A stretch of DNA of 64,000 nucleotides from Candidatus Nitrospira nitrosa (GTDB taxonomy: Bacteria; Nitrospirota; Nitrospiria; Nitrospirales; Nitrospiraceae). The first letter of the stretch is position 1. Each line of letters opens with the position of its first letter. The DNA lies in NCBI RefSeq assembly GCF_001458735.1, contig NZ_CZQA01000014.1, positions 1 to 64,000 on the forward strand. The letters are read 5' to 3'. Below are positions 35,067 through 43,343 of the stretch, piece by piece. A program made the translations under genes and the position numbers. Below the pieces are notes generated by a model, which did not search any database, was not told the origin of the DNA, and saw only the letters and a list, made by a program, of their open reading frames with translations.

Positions 35067-37934
35067 ATGATTACGTATGGACATTTATTCCTGAGGTTGG
35101 AATCTAGGACTCCTACTTCATGGCCTCGATTCCCATCTTTCCCAAAGTTGAGTCCCTGCTTGTCACTTGCCATTCTCTTACTGCATTTAACAAATGGGGT
35201 TCTCACTGTATCGGCGGAAATGCCCATTACGTCATCTGGTTTGAACACGCACATTAGCAGTCCGGTCTCGGTAGATGGGAAGACACAATACGACATTACG
35301 GGTGGGACCAGAGTAGGAGCAAATTTATTTCACAGCTTCGGGAACCTTGATGTTCCTCAAAATACGATTGCAAACTTTCACAACGAGTCCATGCACCCCA
35401 CGGACAATATCCTAGGACGTGTCACCGGCAATAGCGTTTCGGACATTCTCGGTACCATCAAGACCACTGAATTCGGTGGGGCGAACCTCTTTCTTATGAA
35501 TCCAGCCGGGTTCCTATTTGGGCCCAATGCAAGCCTGCATGTCGGTGGAGCCGTTGCGTTCACGAGTGCAGAGTACCTGCGTCTATCGAACGAAGCCCAA
35601 ACTGGATATTTTTATACCGACCCAGCTAACCCAAGCCTCCTCACTCCATGGCCGGTCGCTGCGTTTGGATTTCTGGGTTCAAGTCCAGGAGCAATTACCG
35701 TACAGGGTAGCCAATTGAAAGTGACGGAGGGAGCCAGCCTTTCACTAGTCGGTGGCAACATCATTATCGAGTCTGCGATGACTAACGGGGCAGTCCGCTC
35801 GGCACAACTCTTAGTGCCAAATGGCAACCTTCATCTCGCTACCACGGTATCGCCGGGAGAATTTCCTGCTGATATAAATGCTTTTTCGCTTGTAGAACCA
35901 CTTGCGAATATTGATGGTCATTCATTTGCAGCCTTTGGGGCCATTACACTTACGCCAAACTCAACTGTCAACGTCAGTGGCACAAACACCGTTTCGATCC
36001 GAGGAGGCCACTTTGTCCTAAGTCTGAACGACACGACCCTCAGTACCACTGACAATACGGTAGCGCCAAATTTCATCTCACTAAAACCTACCAGTTTAAT
36101 TATCTCGGCAAATGATGGTTCAATGCCCGGCGCCAACATTCAGATCAGCACAGCAACGCTACAAATGGATCGAGCCGAGATAATTACCCGATCTACCGGG
36201 ATAGGAAACGCGGGAGCTATTGAGGTTCATGCACAAAACTCGATCAACATTACAGACTCTTCAATGTCTTCTGCGAGCGAAGGCCAGAACACCGATGCAG
36301 GGGCAGGAGGGGACATCCTTCTACATGCACCATCTATAGACATAACGGATAGCACGCTGTCCGCTGTTACCGTTGGACCAGGAAATGCTGGCAACATCTC
36401 CCTACGGGCGAATGCCTTACAACTCGTATCCGTCGACCCTAAAGATCTTAAGAGTACAGAAATTAGTGCAACTACCTCCGGACCAGGTCACGGTGGAAAT
36501 ATTTCTATTCTAGGCATCACTGGATCTGGCAGTCGTGTACAAGACGTTACGCTGTCAGGTTTGAGCAGTCTCCGAAGTGAGACTCTGAATGGTACAGGAA
36601 CAGGTACCGGCACCGCCGGGAATATCTCGCTCGATGCCAGGCGGTTGTCGCTCATGGAGAAAAGTATCATCACAACCGCCTCGCGCGACAGTGACCCGAG
36701 CCACACCAACTCCGGTAACGCTGGCAACATCACGCTCAACACAACAGAATCAATTCATATCTCGCAGAGCCTCGTAACGAGTGATGTGAGTGAAGCCAGT
36801 ACAGGAACCGGTGGCCATATTGTAATTACCACCCCGATTTTATTGGTTGAAGATGGGGGCTTCATATCGACAAGTACTACCTCTTCTGGGAACGCGGGAA
36901 CTGTCACAATCAATTCACGCCATATGACGTTGGCTGGTGGAGGACAAGTAACAAGCACGAGTTCGCTTGAAGACCTGATACCTCCTCCAACTGGAGCAGC
37001 CGGCACCGTAATCATCCAGGGTGTCGAAGGCCCTGGAAGTCGCGCAAGTTCTATCAGTATCAGTGGGAAGGGGAGGTCTGGGGTATCAAGTGGGATTGTT
37101 ACCGACACCCAAGGCACCGGTGCAGGCGGGAATATCACGCTCGAAGCTGATCAGGCACAGCTCGATGATGGTGCCCAAATTACAGCAAACAGCTCCGAGG
37201 GGGGAAGTAACGCAGGCAACATCACCATCACCGCTACTAATGGCTTCAGTATGAAGCAGAACAGCAATATCACAACGTCAGTGTCTGAAAATAGTACCGG
37301 GGGGAACTCAGGCGGTGGAAACATTAAAATTACAACCTCACCATCAGCAACCATACATCTGCAAAACAGCACGATCAGCGCCTCGGTCGGTGACGGACGA
37401 GGCGGCGGTGGAAATATCTCCATTGACCCACAACTTATTATTCTTCAGGGCAGCAACATTTTGGCTCAGGCTGATGAGGGAAGAGGAGGTCAAATTTCCA
37501 TTACCGCTGGAGTATTCCTTCCGGATGCTAACAGTGTTATCAATGCAGATTCAGGATCCGGCGTGAACGGAACTGTAACCATTCAATCGCCAACGTCGAA
37601 TTTGAGTGGTACCGTGGGCCAACTGGTATCCAAAACGAGCCCGCCCCAGGCGCTGTTACATAGCCGTTGTGCCGCATTAGTTGGTGGCCGTGAAAGTACG
37701 TTTATTCTTGCTGGCCGTGGCACACTCCCATCCGAACCTGGCGGTTGGCTTCTAAGTCCGCTTACCCTTGCCGGCTCTGAAGCCGACGGCAGCATGATGA
37801 GCAGTGTGGGTCTGCATACGAGAGACAGCAGGAAACTAGAAGCATCACCATTCGTACCTATGCGGCACATTGTCTTCCCAGAATTACTCACTCAGCCTGT
37901 TCCCATAGAGTGGCTGTCGAACTGCAAACCATGA
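35067..37934 (+). CDS. filamentous hemagglutinin-like two-partner-secretion exoprotein (TpsA)
   Basis: The 955-aa protein has an N-terminal signal region and a TPS domain (about 50-300) with FHSFGNLDVPQNTIANFHN, TTEFGGANLFLMNPAGFLFG and PNASLHVGGAVAF, the hallmark of filamentous-hemagglutinin secretion domains. The rest is a beta-helix of many GNAGNI(S/T)(I/L) repeats. Such proteins are exported through a TpsB outer-membrane channel and act as adhesins or surface fibres. No TpsB gene is in the window. The ATG at 35067 has only a weak ribosome binding site; an ATG further in would cut the signal region. Confidence 0.88.
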   Translation: MITYGHLFLRLESRTPTSWPRFPSFPKLSPCLSLAILLLHLTNGVLTVSAEMPITSSGLNTHISSPVSVDGKTQYDITGGTRVGANLFHSFGNLDVPQNTIANFHNESMHPTDNILGRVTGNSVSDILGTIKTTEFGGANLFLMNPAGFLFGPNASLHVGGAVAFTSAEYLRLSNEAQTGYFYTDPANPSLLTPWPVAAFGFLGSSPGAITVQGSQLKVTEGASLSLVGGNIIIESAMTNGAVRSAQLLVPNGNLHLATTVSPGEFPADINAFSLVEPLANIDGHSFAAFGAITLTPNSTVNVSGTNTVSIRGGHFVLSLNDTTLSTTDNTVAPNFISLKPTSLIISANDGSMPGANIQISTATLQMDRAEIITRSTGIGNAGAIEVHAQNSINITDSSMSSASEGQNTDAGAGGDILLHAPSIDITDSTLSAVTVGPGNAGNISLRANALQLVSVDPKDLKSTEISATTSGPGHGGNISILGITGSGSRVQDVTLSGLSSLRSETLNGTGTGTGTAGNISLDARRLSLMEKSIITTASRDSDPSHTNSGNAGNITLNTTESIHISQSLVTSDVSEASTGTGGHIVITTPILLVEDGGFISTSTTSSGNAGTVTINSRHMTLAGGGQVTSTSSLEDLIPPPTGAAGTVIIQGVEGPGSRASSISISGKGRSGVSSGIVTDTQGTGAGGNITLEADQAQLDDGAQITANSSEGGSNAGNITITATNGFSMKQNSNITTSVSENSTGGNSGGGNIKITTSPSATIHLQNSTISASVGDGRGGGGNISIDPQLIILQGSNILAQADEGRGGQISITAGVFLPDANSVINADSGSGVNGTVTIQSPTSNLSGTVGQLVSKTSPPQALLHSRCAALVGGRESTFILAGRGTLPSEPGGWLLSPLTLAGSEADGSMMSSVGLHTRDSRKLEASPFVPMRHIVFPELLTQPVPIEWLSNCKP

Positions 37935-38020
37935 GGTATCCCCCAGCTGTTCTTAGGGCAATTGCAATTTAATTTATTGCAACTTAACAATATTCCGCAT
38001 CTACAAAATGGAGGATTTGA

Positions 38021-38290
38021 ATGTCACAATTCATCATCAAGAAATCTCGTGACCCTAATGGGAACATTCAATATAGCATTACGTGGCCGACAAGGAGGAA
38101 CGTGCAGAAGTATCGTTTCCTGGTTGGCACAAGCCCTGGCCTTGACGACATTTATAGCGGCAAAACAAAAGAAGGAACTGGACCGGGAAATTATACCGAA
38201 GAGCTGAAAGGTGTCCCTCGCAAGTGGCTTCAAGTTTCCTACTTAAGTTCAAATAGGCTTGGCCATACGACTCCCGAACAATTGCCTTAG
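38021..38290 (+). CDS. small hypothetical protein
   Basis: The 89-aa product (SQFIIKKSRDPNGNIQYSIT ... RKWLQVSYLSSNRLGHTTPE) is not recognised. It is basic and without a signal peptide. GGAGG precedes the ATG, which supports real translation. It lies just after the TpsA-type gene and before a decayed transposase. Confidence 0.5.
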   Translation: MSQFIIKKSRDPNGNIQYSITWPTRRNVQKYRFLVGTSPGLDDIYSGKTKEGTGPGNYTEELKGVPRKWLQVSYLSSNRLGHTTPEQLP

Positions 38291-38319
38291 ATGGCATAAC
38301 AAAATGACCATCAGAGTTT

Positions 38320-39080
38320 CTGATGGCAGATGAGGCAGACCGCTAGTTTGACCAGCGCGTCATAGTTGTAAGCCCGTTGCTCGATACGGTTCCGGATTTT
38401 CCCGAAGCGCTTGAACTAAGCCAGGGCTCGCTCGACATACTAGCGTATCCTGCCAAATCCAGAGCCAAGCTCCGTTCACCATTTCACGAGTTTTGGCTCG
38501 ATCCTGCGGTGTCGGAGCTGACCTCGAAGCGGCTCGGAGTCATAGCCACGATCTCCTTGCACCCGATCAGGCCGTCATCGTGGCCGGTTTTTTTCCCCGC
38601 ACCTTCAGCACCCCATCCACCAGCGGGAACACTTGGGTGACATCGTGGGTATTGGCCCCGGTCATCGGGATCGCCACCGAGTGCCCATGACATCAACCAG
38701 GATGTGCAGCTTCGAGCCCAGCTTGCGACGATTGGTGAAGTTGGTGCCTGTGTTCTTTTCGCCGCTCGACACCTTCGTGGTCGCACTGTCAAGCAGCGTG
38801 CGGGACCAATCGATCCTGTCGGCACAGTCGAACTCCGCCAACAGCACTTCTTACAGCTGCAGGAACACGCTATTCCGATGCCGCTGCTTGAGCTGACGTA
38901 GGCAGGTCATCCCAGAGCCGCACCACAGCTCGGCGGGCAGCTCCCGCCATGGAATGCCCGTGCGTGGCACGAAGATGATGCCAGTGAGAACCTTGCGATC
39001 ATTCAGGGGCTTGCGCCTCGGATACCGTGTGCGCCGACGGCGTGGCTGAAGCAGGAGCGGGCTAGCCCGATCCCAGAGGT
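38320..39080 (-). pseudogene. decayed IS5-family transposase
   Basis: Minus-strand pieces in different frames match IS5-type transposases: TGIIFVPRTGIPWRELPAEL then LWCGSGMTCLRQLKQRHRNS (about 38870-38990), IDWSRTLLDSATTKVSSGEK and NTGTNFTNRRKLGSKLHILV (about 38690-38820), and ALREKPEPYRATGLQL near 38370. Stops and frame changes separate them, so the gene is dead. Element ends were not defined. It adds to the evidence that 38-40 kb is a hot spot for insertion. Confidence 0.78.
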
Positions 39081-39433
39081 CACCGGGAAGCCATTTTGAA
39101 ACCGCTTTTAGCGTTCATTCCTCCGTGAATGCCAGTATGCTGTATCATGTGACGAAATGCTGCCATCTCCTCGACGGGCATTTTGTTAGACGCTCTTACG
39201 CTTACCGGCTGAATCAGAAATGCTGGTGTGGCTTTCTTCCCAATCTTCCTCATAATCCAATAATTGAAGAGTATAATGACTTTACCAGGATAGGGTGCGC
39301 TCATTTCATCAACTGTTTGACCAGGAAGAGAATCAAATTGAAACCCCTCGAGGTCTAGACTGTCTCTCCCATTTTCGATCTTACCCACCTTACTTGCACA
39401 CCACCATCCCTTCTGAAACCCTGTCCGGCAATC
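39080..39433 (-). pseudogene. possible gene remnant interrupted by the IS481-type element
   Basis: The minus-strand frame from the insertion point reads CRTGFQKGWWCASKVGKIEN, then LPGQTVDEMSAPYPGKVIIL and PVEEMAAFRHMIQHTGIHGG, to a stop at 39080. If the IS and one CAATC copy are removed the frame stays open for about 24 more codons upstream, to a stop at 40461-40463. No family was recognised and no clear ATG is present, so this is only a possible gene. Confidence 0.3.
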
Positions 39434-40383
39434 CGCACTATTCTCCGTAAATATCCGACAGTCCGTCAGGTCCTTCACGGCTTGGCGATAACGGCGGTCG
39501 CATCGGGGTGAATCCAAGATGCGGCCGATGATAGTGATACCGGTCCAGAAATGCACGCACCTCGCCCTGGAGTGTGGGCAGTTCTTCTACTCGATAGGAG
39601 ATCCACCCCAAGCATTCCTTGCGCAGGGTTCGATTGAAGCTCTCAATATACGCCTGCTCGTTCTTCTTATAGGGACGGGCGATGCGATGTCGTGTACAAT
39701 ACTGGAGCACCTGTTGGGCAAACACGCCTTTGAACTCTGAGCCCCCATCGGTCTGGATGATCTGCACAGGCCCGGTAAAGCGGCGAGTCATGGCTGTGCG
39801 CAAAAACATGGCCCCATCCTCGCTTGTTAGTCCGGTCCGCAGAACGACATCCGCTTCCTTCGTATAGATGTCCACCCCGGTAAAGGCGAAGACCTCGCCA
39901 AAAACCACGGTATCCATCTGAATGACCGCGCGGGGAGCCGTGGCAATCGGCACAACGCCGCGTGGCTGATTGGTCCGGCCCCGAGGCCGTAAGACGTATC
40001 GTTCAGCCAAGATTTCATAGATCTTGGGAACAGAGAGATGGATATGCTGTTCATGAGCCAGAAAGTACTGAATCTTCTGCCCACAGCAGTCGTATTCACG
40101 GGCGCGAATCGCCCAGACAAGGCGTTTGACCGCTCCCGGGACCTGTCGTGCCGGACGTGGCCCCGTCTTGGCCGCAGCATAGCGATCCAGAAAGACAGAG
40201 AGTCCTTCGATTCGAACTGCCTTCAGCCAGAGTCCTATGGTTTCTCGATGGCGCTCAAGTTGGCCCGCGATCGCGGAAACGGAGAGCCCTTGAGTCGCCA
40301 GTTCCGCTGCAAGAATGATCCGAGTTCTTGTGTCCATGTCCAGAGTCTACTCTGGACTGTCGGATATTTACGGCAACAATGCG
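39434..40383 (-). mobile_element. IS481-type insertion sequence, copy 2 (950 bp)
   Basis: The same element as at 25477-26426, in inverse orientation, flanked by a 5-bp direct repeat CAATC (39429-39433 and 40384-40388). The transposase is identical at protein level to copy 1. The two copies enclose 13 kb and could promote its inversion by homologous recombination. Confidence 0.94.
39438..40337 (-). CDS. IS481-type DDE transposase (copy 2)
   Basis: This is a 299-aa protein identical to the transposase of copy 1, with the same HTH, DDE residues and TAG stop close to the element tip. It appears intact. Its likely promoter lies in the 46 bp between the element tip and the ATG, where CAGAGTCTACTCTG forms a near-perfect palindrome just before the start codon. 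Confidence 0.92.
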   Translation of the reverse strand: MDTRTRIILAAELATQGLSVSAIAGQLERHRETIGLWLKAVRIEGLSVFLDRYAAAKTGPRPARQVPGAVKRLVWAIRAREYDCCGQKIQYFLAHEQHIHLSVPKIYEILAERYVLRPRGRTNQPRGVVPIATAPRAVIQMDTVVFGEVFAFTGVDIYTKEADVVLRTGLTSEDGAMFLRTAMTRRFTGPVQIIQTDGGSEFKGVFAQQVLQYCTRHRIARPYKKNEQAYIESFNRTLRKECLGWISYRVEELPTLQGEVRAFLDRYHYHRPHLGFTPMRPPLSPSREGPDGLSDIYGE

Positions 40384-40547
40384 CAATCTATACAGCCCAC
40401 TGCGAGCGTGCTATAGTATTGCCTTCTTTGGGTTGCAGTACAGAACCAGGTCGGTCTATGCTAGGGTATCTAGCTAGAAGACATCAGCCAAAAGTGAACG
40501 ATCGAGTAAACCACAAGAACCCACGCAAGCTCTCTTAAAACAAAAGT

Positions 40548-40623
40548 GGCGGTGTAGCTCAGTTGGTAGAGCAGCGGACTCATAAGCCGCGGGTCACCCG
40601 TTCAATCCGGGTCACCGCCACCA
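40548..40623 (+). tRNA. tRNA-Met (CAT)
   Basis: The 76-nt gene folds as a full cloverleaf: acceptor stem GGCGGTG (40548-40554) with CACCGCC (40613-40619), D-arm AGCTC..GAGC, anticodon stem GCGGA/TCCGC-like around CAT at 40581-40583, T-arm with GTTCAATCC, and encoded CCA at 40621-40623. The CAT anticodon and body fit elongator methionine; tRNA-Ile with lysidine also uses CAT and cannot be excluded. It is not initiator, as the first pair is G-C. Confidence 0.93.
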
Positions 40624-40722
40624 AACCAACATCCCATTTGAACTTATGATCTGCCGCCGATGAGAAGCTCCTAAGTGCATGACGGTTCTAGCCAGGAGCC
40701 TATCACATTCCGAGTGACCTCA

Positions 40723-42123
40723 TTACTGGGCTATCTTTGACGAGTCCCATGTATGAATCACGACTCGCTGACGCTGCCGGACAACGCCCTGTATATTCGT
40801 GAGTGTCGTACCATTGCCCAGCACAACTGCAGACTGCCGCAGATCCCAACTACCCTCCTCATGTTCACCCATGGCCGCCATCAATGCACAGCCCGCCTCA
40901 GACCAGGCTTCTGCCGGGCTTCGCCAGCGGCCTGTACGAACATCCGTCGGTTGATACGGATAGGCAACGTACCAGGATACTCCTGGTAAACGTCGACCGA
41001 TCCGTTGAGCCGCATCCGGATCGAAATACATAGCCGGTACAAACACCTTCTGGCCAGATGCAGACCCGAGAAGATGGAATCGCTTCTCCACCTGTGTCAA
41101 TGGTGCGAGTAGCAACCATGTAGTATTGGGACGAATGGTGCTTAATTGATCAAGATGGGCTTCATTGAAATGGACCCGTCGCATTTTCAGCTCGTTTCTC
41201 ACGAAGTCTACAATCTCTGATGTCGAAAGTCCGCTCGCCGTGGTGAGAACGGTCACGGCCCTTGCACGGTCTCCTAGTGCTCGGTCAAGGAGCGCGCCAA
41301 CCTGACTCGTTAGTCCAGGCAAAGGAAATGCGATACCTGGATTCTCGGGGAGATCTAGTGGTGTAACCGGCAGTGCGGTCACAACGGGCCATTCCATTGC
41401 CGCATTGATGTATTGCCGCTCCCACCCCACAATGTACGGCGCCAAAACAGCAGAGACCCGTTCATGTGCAATCTGAGTCTTCATCTGTGATAATGCATCG
41501 TCTGGATCAGCGTAGCGAATGATTTCAAACGGTGGAAACCGCGTGGTAGTGCCGATGGATGGACACGAAAGCAATCGGTCGCCGATTTCTCGCGCAAACG
41601 CTATGGCGACGGAATTGGGTAAGAGACCCAGTACAACCTTCGTCGTTACGTCCTCACTAACGGAACCTTCACTGATTTGTGTAAGGTATGAGAGTAAGGC
41701 GTCTGTCTCATCCTGACTGAGATCGAACCGAGGCATTGCTGGATCGAGCGATCTTCCACTGGAAGCCACCCCCTGATGGATAGCTCGACTAAATGTCAAT
41801 CGGTTGTACGGAGGCCTCGCCCCACCGGCACGACGAGGTGCGAACACTTTGCTGAGAGTATGCCAACGAATATCAGGCGCATGGATAAACGCTTCACCGC
41901 CACCTCGCGCATTCGCGCCATGGCAAGATACGCAGGCTACGGCAGCTCCTCGAAGATCTAGACTGCCGTGAATACGCCCGCCTATTTCTCTGCCATCACG
42001 TCCGATTCCTTGTTCAAAAATACTCTGGCCGAGTTCCGAGTCAGGAGCGTCGGCACCGGCACACAGAGACCACCCCACCACGAATAGAAAGGTGACTGTC
42101 CATACACAACAAGACCTTGCCAT
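40723..42123 (-). CDS. cytochrome c fused to a periplasmic-binding-protein-like domain
   Basis: This 466-aa exported protein has a signal peptide (VTFLFVVGWSLCAGADA), a monoheme class I-like cytochrome c domain with CVSCH (Cys64, Cys67, His68) and a candidate axial Met130 in LDPAMPRFDL, then about 300 residues resembling a type I solute-binding fold (VVLGLLPNSVAIAFAREIGD, VSAVLAPYIVGWERQYINAA). Such a fusion could link ligand sensing or docking to electron transfer; the ligand is unknown. It is the last gene of the copper-oxidase operon, 11 bp after the SCO gene. It may accept electrons from the oxidase system or pass them on. Confidence 0.8.
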   Translation of the reverse strand: MARSCCVWTVTFLFVVGWSLCAGADAPDSELGQSIFEQGIGRDGREIGGRIHGSLDLRGAAVACVSCHGANARGGGEAFIHAPDIRWHTLSKVFAPRRAGGARPPYNRLTFSRAIHQGVASSGRSLDPAMPRFDLSQDETDALLSYLTQISEGSVSEDVTTKVVLGLLPNSVAIAFAREIGDRLLSCPSIGTTTRFPPFEIIRYADPDDALSQMKTQIAHERVSAVLAPYIVGWERQYINAAMEWPVVTALPVTPLDLPENPGIAFPLPGLTSQVGALLDRALGDRARAVTVLTTASGLSTSEIVDFVRNELKMRRVHFNEAHLDQLSTIRPNTTWLLLAPLTQVEKRFHLLGSASGQKVFVPAMYFDPDAAQRIGRRLPGVSWYVAYPYQPTDVRTGRWRSPAEAWSEAGCALMAAMGEHEEGSWDLRQSAVVLGNGTTLTNIQGVVRQRQRVVIHTWDSSKIAQ

Positions 42124-42134
42124 GAAGTATTCCG

Positions 42135-42752
42135 TTATTGTTTGGCGGCCACTCGTTGCAGTTCCGCGTAGATAAACTCTGGGGTCGCATCGGGCCTGAT
42201 TTTCACCCAGTGGGCTCGAGAGGCATTACCGGCAAGGAATAGGGATTTATGATCGGCCGGATCATCAGACCACTGCCCTAACCGACTCAGCAGCGGCTTC
42301 ATGACCTCTTGATGGCCTGACAAAAACCTCCATCCGGGATGATCTGCCTGATGTTTCTTCGCAAAAGCCTTCAGCGTATCAGGCGTATCTCGAAGTGGAT
42401 CAGATGAGAGCGACAAGAACAACACCGAGTGACCAAACTCATCACCAAATCGGTCCTTCACCTGTCCTAACAAACGAGTAATCAACGGGCAGGCGTCCCG
42501 GCACTCGGTATACACCACATTGATGAGGACGATATGATTGTATAGGAGATCACTGACAAAGCGATGCAGGACACCGTCCTGATCGAACAACTCTGCATCA
42601 CCGAAGTAGGTACGCGCCTTTTGTAGACGCACGTCCTCTGAACTTGCTGCAGTATCGAGCCCGCCTGGCCCAGTCGGAGCCAGTAGAAACGCCACTACGA
42701 TCAGAAGTATACGCCACCACGACATCCTTACCGAGGTTTGAGTGTTATACAT
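42135..42752 (-). CDS. SCO1/SenC/PrrC-family copper chaperone (SCO-a)
   Basis: The 205-aa product has an N-terminal membrane anchor or signal (ILLIVVAFLLAPTG) and a thioredoxin-fold SCO domain. The copper site is complete: Cys84 and Cys88 in TECRDAC and His168 in PADHKSLFLAG. SCO proteins deliver copper to, or reduce cysteines at, Cu centres of exported oxidases. The ATG at 42752 is preferred because GGGGA lies before it. It is 15 bp after a second SCO gene. Since the operon encodes a giant copper oxidase, that is the likely client. Confidence 0.93.
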   Translation of the reverse strand: MYNTQTSVRMSWWRILLIVVAFLLAPTGPGGLDTAASSEDVRLQKARTYFGDAELFDQDGVLHRFVSDLLYNHIVLINVVYTECRDACPLITRLLGQVKDRFGDEFGHSVLFLSLSSDPLRDTPDTLKAFAKKHQADHPGWRFLSGHQEVMKPLLSRLGQWSDDPADHKSLFLAGNASRAHWVKIRPDATPEFIYAELQRVAAKQ

Positions 42753-42767
42753 ACACAAGTTCCCCAG

Positions 42768-43343
42768 CTACTGCGCCCCAACCATCAGCAACGCCGTCTT
42801 GGCCACGTCATGAGGATCAGGAATGCCAACCCAGCGCTGCCACTTCCCTGTTCGAAGATTGCCGGCCATCATGATCGGCGGATGATCCTCCGGCCTACCG
42901 AATACCGGAACATTGAACGCGCGGAGCGCTTGTTTCACATCAGGAACCGTCCCGGTCAGCCAATACCAATGGGCCGTTGTGGCGAATCGACCCGCATAGT
43001 CCTTGAGCTGCACAGGCGTATCATTAGCAGGATCGACTGTTAAAGAGACCAAAACCAGTTCATCACCTAGGCGATCTCGCACATCCTTTTCCACTTGCGC
43101 CATGATGGCACTGAGGATGGAACAGCTCGTTTTACAGGACGTGAAGACAAAGTCAATCACAACAGTGCGTCCCTCCAACAGCCTGTCAAGCAGTTGGGCA
43201 CGGTTCTCTTGATCAACGAGAGCCACTGTTGGCAGCCGTACCGTCGTCGATTCTCCCGCAACCGTAACGCGGATAAGAATTAGGCCCTGCAGGCACAGGA
43301 CGCTCAGACAGAGAATCCTAAGAAGCCAGATGCTCGGTATCAC
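42768..43343 (-). CDS. SCO1/SenC/PrrC-family copper chaperone (SCO-b)
   Basis: This 191-aa SCO protein has an N-terminal hydrophobic segment (IWLLRILCLSVLCLQGLILI) and the copper residues Cys70 and Cys74 in TSCKTSC and His154 in PEDHPPIMMAG. It differs clearly from SCO-a, so the two are old paralogues and may do different jobs, for example copper loading and thiol reduction. The start overlaps the stop of the upstream YVTN gene as ATGA. It is predicted to face the periplasm. Confidence 0.93.
   Translation of the reverse strand: MIPSIWLLRILCLSVLCLQGLILIRVTVAGESTTVRLPTVALVDQENRAQLLDRLLEGRTVVIDFVFTSCKTSCSILSAIMAQVEKDVRDRLGDELVLVSLTVDPANDTPVQLKDYAGRFATTAHWYWLTGTVPDVKQALRAFNVPVFGRPEDHPPIMMAGNLRTGKWQRWVGIPDPHDVAKTALLMVGAQ

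Noticed and set aside
38484-38825. 113-codon minus-strand frame as an intact gene
   Set aside because: It is an out-of-frame reading of the decayed IS5-type transposase.
39057-39072. GCGGGCTAGCCCG as another copy of the 195-bp element end
   Set aside because: Only nine bases match and there is no partner repeat; it lies in the decayed transposase.
40548-40623. tRNA-Ile(CAT) or initiator tRNA-Met
   Set aside because: The body resembles elongator tRNA-Met, and the first pair is G-C, unlike the initiator. The Ile alternative is possible but less likely without a tilS-type identity check.
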